NCBI GenBank assembly: GCA_002383425.1 | Contig: DFYV01000027.1 | Span: 1-8,617, forward strand | DNA length: 8,617 nucleotides | Origin: Bacteroidales bacterium UBA4073 | GTDB lineage: Bacteria; Bacteroidota; Bacteroidia; Bacteroidales; Tenuifilaceae | Direction: 5' to 3' | Shown here: piece after piece, positions 6,440 through 8,617 of the stretch | Layout of the letters: each line of letters begins with the position of its first letter | Numbering within the stretch: position 1 is the stretch's first letter | The notes under the pieces: model-generated | What the model saw: only the letters and a program-made list of their open reading frames with translations | What the model was told of the DNA's origin: nothing | The model's database searches: none | Position numbers and translations under genes: made by a program

Positions 6440-6994
6440 TTAAAAGCCTAATGCTGGAGCAATGGGAACTAACGCTTTCAACGAAAGCTGAACAAATTCA
6501 TCAAGGGGAATGCCTATTGCCTCACACTCCATAATGGTATTGCGATTGACCGAAGCAGCAAACTGTTTTTCCTTCATGCGTTTAATCACCGACTTAGGTT
6601 TAACGCTTGCAATGCGTTTATCGGGGTAAACCAGGGCCGTGGCAAAAATTAAGCCGGTAATGGTTTCGCCGGCAGCAAGGGCATGCTGAAAACGTGTTGT
6701 ACGAGGTAAACCAGTGGCCTCCTCGTTATGCATCGCTATGGCGTCAATAGCCTCGGCCGGCAAAATGCCTTCCAGCATCTGGGCAGCAACCAGCGCGTGG
6801 CGCTTGGGATCAGCATTGGTAATCTCAACATCCAAATCGTGCAGTAAACCTGCAATTCCCCACACATCCTCATCCTCGCCAAAATAACGGGCTAACTCAC
6901 GCAACACAGCCTCCGATGCCAAGCTATGCGCTATCATTTTAGGATTAGAAACATGCTTTTTCAGCAACTCTACATAAAATTTGCGCTGCTCCAT
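6440..6994 (-). CDS. HD-domain (HDIG-type) metal-dependent phosphohydrolase
   Basis: This is a small single-domain HD protein of 184 residues, presumably a cytoplasmic metal-dependent phosphohydrolase acting on an unknown nucleotide or phosphoester. Visible metal-ligand candidates are H23 (MIAHSLASEAV), the HD pair H52-D53 in GLLHDLD, H66, H89 in AMHNEEATG, and E110 in AAGETITGLI. As I recall it, close homologues also carry a glutamate there, so this is not a lost site. The C-terminal half (about 125-175) follows the same subfamily pattern: KPKSVIKRMKEKQFAA and then a GIPLDEFVQLSLKAL helix. No other domain is attached. The ATG at 6994 follows a good Bacteroidota promoter by a short leader. 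The gene is separated from the phosphatase by 12 nt, which indicates an operon, but no pathway link is evident. Confidence 0.88.
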   Translation of the reverse strand: MEQRKFYVELLKKHVSNPKMIAHSLASEAVLRELARYFGEDEDVWGIAGLLHDLDVEITNADPKRHALVAAQMLEGILPAEAIDAIAMHNEEATGLPRTTRFQHALAAGETITGLIFATALVYPDKRIASVKPKSVIKRMKEKQFAASVNRNTIMECEAIGIPLDEFVQLSLKALVPIAPALGF

Positions 6995-7014
6995 GCTATT
7001 ATAAAAAGATTAGA

Positions 7015-7043
7015 CAAAAGTAAAAAAATGAATTAAAAGCAAA
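7015..7043 (-). promoter_or_regulatory. Bacteroidota-type promoter of the HD-phosphatase operon
   Basis: On the minus strand TACTTTTG (7015-7022) matches the TAnnTTTG -7 element exactly and TTTG (7040-7043) lies 17 nt upstream as the -33 element. Both fall in the 58-nt gap between the antiporter stop and the HD start, predicting a start near 7008 and a leader of about 14 nt. Confidence 0.55.
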
Positions 7044-7052
7044 AACCATAAC

Positions 7053-8312
7053 CTAATGTTTTGGCGAACGCTTAACATTTATTAAAGGAAATCGAAAGAA
7101 CCTGCCTAATATGGGTATTAGCTGCTTATATCGGCCTAAAAGAGGTATCATCACACTTGTTATTAAAATGGAAATCAGGATGATGGAATAGGTAAGATCC
7201 TGAATAATTTGCCCGCCGGCAATACCCTTCTGCAAAGGGATTCCGGCCAAAACAGCAGCGGCCAACCCTTTGGGTATCATTATCGACATGGTAACCTTAT
7301 CTGCCTCTTGAATACTATTACCAGCAGTAAGTTTAACAACCGGGAACCTTAGCAGGTATAAAATTACGGCAATCAAAAAACCTAATCCCAGAATCAGTAA
7401 ATTGTCGAATCGTATCGATATGCCTATATAAACAAAGAAGAAAGTTTTGAGCAGGAAAACAATCTCCGAAAAGAATACCTTTTCGGTTTCGTTAAGCAAA
7501 ACAGGCTCGGCGGGTAAATACTTATTGAGGAATGTATTTCGGAGATACTCAATGTTTACAAGGGTTATTCCAAATACTAACGATGAAATGGCCCCACTGT
7601 AGCCCAAGGTTTCGGCAATACCGAAAACAATGAATACAAAAGCAGGCGTTGTGAATATTGAATTTTTGATTGTACGCATCCGGTTCAAAATGATAGCCCA
7701 ACCCACAGCAGCTACAAAACCAACAATTGAGGCAAGTACGAACGACGAAATAATTTTACCCACAATAAAACCCGGATGAACCTCACCGCCAGTGATTCCT
7801 TCAATAAAAGCAAGGGCAAATACAATGCAAAGCACATCGCTTAGTGCCGATTCCAGTATAAGGTAGGTTTTTGGAACTTCTTGAATGGATATTTGCCTAA
7901 CCATGGGTATCACAACTGCCGATGAGGTGCCCCCTAACGTTGCCCCTAAGGTTAACGACTCAAGAACCGATAGAGGAAACATTAAATATGTAAGCACTGA
8001 AACCGCAACTGTGGTAACGAAAAAGTTAACCAAGGTAAGCGAAAGTGCGCCTCCAACCGACTTCCTAAGCTCATTGATATTTAAACCTATTCCACCCTCA
8101 AAAAGTATGATTACCAGGGTTAACGAGGTAAACAATGGCCCAGCAATTCCAAAATCATCGGGTTTTACCATATTTAAAATTGGTCCGAATAGAATTCCTA
8201 CAAGCATCAATAATAGAACATCGGGTATCCCTTTACGGTCGAATATACCTGAAAACCAGTGAGCTAAAAAGATAATTACCCCGATGGCCAGAATGGTGAA
8301 TGAAGCATTCAT
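7053..8312 (-). CDS. Cation:proton antiporter (CPA family, NhaP/Kef-like)
   Basis: This inner-membrane antiporter exchanges Na+ or K+ for protons and would serve pH and salt homeostasis. The 419-residue protein is almost entirely hydrophobic with about 12-13 membrane segments and no soluble regulatory domain; the C-terminus ends shortly after the last segment with a basic tail. Family marks are FEGGIGLNINELRK (71-84), GATLGGTSSAVVIPMV (123-138, the unwound-helix region), LESALSDVLCIVF (153-165) with the transport aspartate D159, and MIPKGLAAAVLAGIP (345-359) with K348. The residue before D159 is serine where many CPA1 proteins have asparagine and CPA2 proteins aspartate. The ion is not predictable. 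The ATG at 8312 has no Shine-Dalgarno sequence; a TAAATTTG box lies just upstream. No clear terminator follows, so some read-through into the HD operon is possible. Confidence 0.9.
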   Translation of the reverse strand: MNASFTILAIGVIIFLAHWFSGIFDRKGIPDVLLLMLVGILFGPILNMVKPDDFGIAGPLFTSLTLVIILFEGGIGLNINELRKSVGGALSLTLVNFFVTTVAVSVLTYLMFPLSVLESLTLGATLGGTSSAVVIPMVRQISIQEVPKTYLILESALSDVLCIVFALAFIEGITGGEVHPGFIVGKIISSFVLASIVGFVAAVGWAIILNRMRTIKNSIFTTPAFVFIVFGIAETLGYSGAISSLVFGITLVNIEYLRNTFLNKYLPAEPVLLNETEKVFFSEIVFLLKTFFFVYIGISIRFDNLLILGLGFLIAVILYLLRFPVVKLTAGNSIQEADKVTMSIMIPKGLAAAVLAGIPLQKGIAGGQIIQDLTYSIILISILITSVMIPLLGRYKQLIPILGRFFRFPLINVKRSPKH

Positions 8313-8329
8313 GTATTTTTAAATTTACC

Positions 8330-8337
8330 CAAATTTA
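8330..8337 (-). promoter_or_regulatory. Possible -7 element of the antiporter gene
   Basis: TAAATTTG on the minus strand fits the TAnnTTTG consensus and lies 17 nt from the antiporter ATG. TTTG at 8349-8352 is too close to serve as a -33 element and no better one is seen at the usual spacing, so the call rests on the -7 box alone. The rest of 8338-8399 shows no feature. Confidence 0.35.
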
Positions 8338-8399
8338 TACTTTTTCAACAAACCAGACTTTTAAAATAAGGTTAATTTTGAGATGGCATGAGTTTACAA

Positions 8400-8470
8400 T
8401 TGATAGTTGTTGGTTGTTCGTTGCTCGTAGTTCGGGGATATAGTTGATTGTTGATAGTTGATGGTTGATA
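8400..8470. repeat. Degenerate 7-nt tandem array, GTTGATA-like
   Basis: About ten 7-nt units run in one register, written as TTGATA, GTTGTTG, GTTGTTC, GTTGCTC, GTAGTTC and then TAGTTGA, TTGTTGA, TAGTTGA, TGGTTGA. The constant element is a GTTG-type core, with drift in the middle units. It is the first of four adjacent 7-nt arrays in the gene-free stretch between the antiporter start and the window edge. Confidence 0.85.
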
Positions 8471-8476
8471 TCTTTT

Positions 8477-8504
8477 GAATTACGAATTACGAATTACGAA
8501 TTAC
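8477..8504. repeat. Perfect 7-nt tandem array, GAATTAC, 4 units
   Basis: Four identical GAATTAC units follow the GTTGATA-like array after a 6-nt spacer. The lack of any mismatch suggests recent expansion or ongoing homogenisation. Confidence 0.95.
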
Positions 8505-8507
8505 GCT

Positions 8508-8556
8508 TTTTAACTTTTGCCTTTTAACTTTTAACTTTTAACTTTTAACTTTTAAC
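8508..8556. repeat. 7-nt tandem array, TTTTAAC, 7 units
   Basis: Seven TTTTAAC units in exact register, with one variant (TTTTGCC at 8515-8521). The array starts 3 nt after the GAATTAC array and continues without a phase change into the TGAACCT array. Confidence 0.95.
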
Positions 8557-8612
8557 TTGATTTTGAACCTTGAACCTTGAACTTTGAACCTTGGACTTTG
8601 AACCTGAAACCT
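8557..8612. repeat. 7-nt tandem array, TGAACCT-like, about 8 units
   Basis: After a transition unit (TTGATTT), units TGAACCT, TGAACCT, TGAACTT, TGAACCT, TGGACTT, TGAACCT and GAAACCT keep the same 7-nt phase as the preceding array. It runs to within 5 nt of the window end and may continue beyond it. Confidence 0.92.
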
Positions 8613-8617
8613 CTAAA

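Noticed and set aside
6665..6667. Loss of the final HD-domain aspartate (E110 in AGETITGL)
   Set aside because: Close homologues of this small HD subfamily, as I recall them, also have glutamate in this position, so nothing suggests inactivation.
7885..8262. Plus-strand 125-codon frame opposite the antiporter gene
   Set aside because: It is the antisense of a strongly supported membrane-protein gene and has no family features or start context.

Overview
The window looks like chromosomal DNA of a member of the Bacteroidota, probably a Bacteroidales/Marinilabiliales-type organism. The evidence is moderately A+T-rich DNA, starts that mostly lack a Shine-Dalgarno sequence, upstream boxes matching the phylum's TAnnTTTG (-7) element, and proteins with Bacteroidota-style signatures, such as the ELGRSLVGQCG stretch in LysA. 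The species cannot be named from this sequence.

Layout: positions 1-1020 hold the 3' part of a plus-strand lysA (diaminopimelate decarboxylase). Every other gene is on the minus strand. In transcription order, right to left, these are a CPA-type cation:proton antiporter (8312-7053), an HD-domain phosphohydrolase (6994-6440), an inositol-monophosphatase-family phosphatase (6427-5633), a four-helix-bundle (S23/IVP-type) protein (5433-5059), an LpxL/HtrB-like lipid acyltransferase (4895-3999), a family 2 glycosyltransferase (4002-2977) and a long-chain acyl-CoA synthetase (2819-1134). The last converges on lysA across a hairpin terminator. The acyltransferase and glycosyltransferase overlap by 4 nt and are probably translationally coupled. 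With the acyl-CoA synthetase they suggest an envelope-lipid or glycolipid theme. HD and IMPase genes are 12 nt apart behind a good Bacteroidota promoter. These genes are otherwise ordinary housekeeping or envelope functions.

The unusual part is 4950-5611. The small four-helix-bundle gene is bracketed by two arrays of an 8-nt repeat in inverted orientation: GCACGANN, 12 units, on one side and NNTCGTGC, about 17 units, on the other. The core is constant and the dinucleotide varies. It looks like a self-contained cassette inserted between two minus-strand gene pairs. The right edge (8400-8612) carries four different 7-nt tandem arrays back to back (GTTGATA-like, GAATTAC, TTTTAAC, TGAACCT). They resemble the flank of a second cassette whose core would lie beyond the window. 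No RNA genes, CRISPR arrays, transposases or phage genes were seen.
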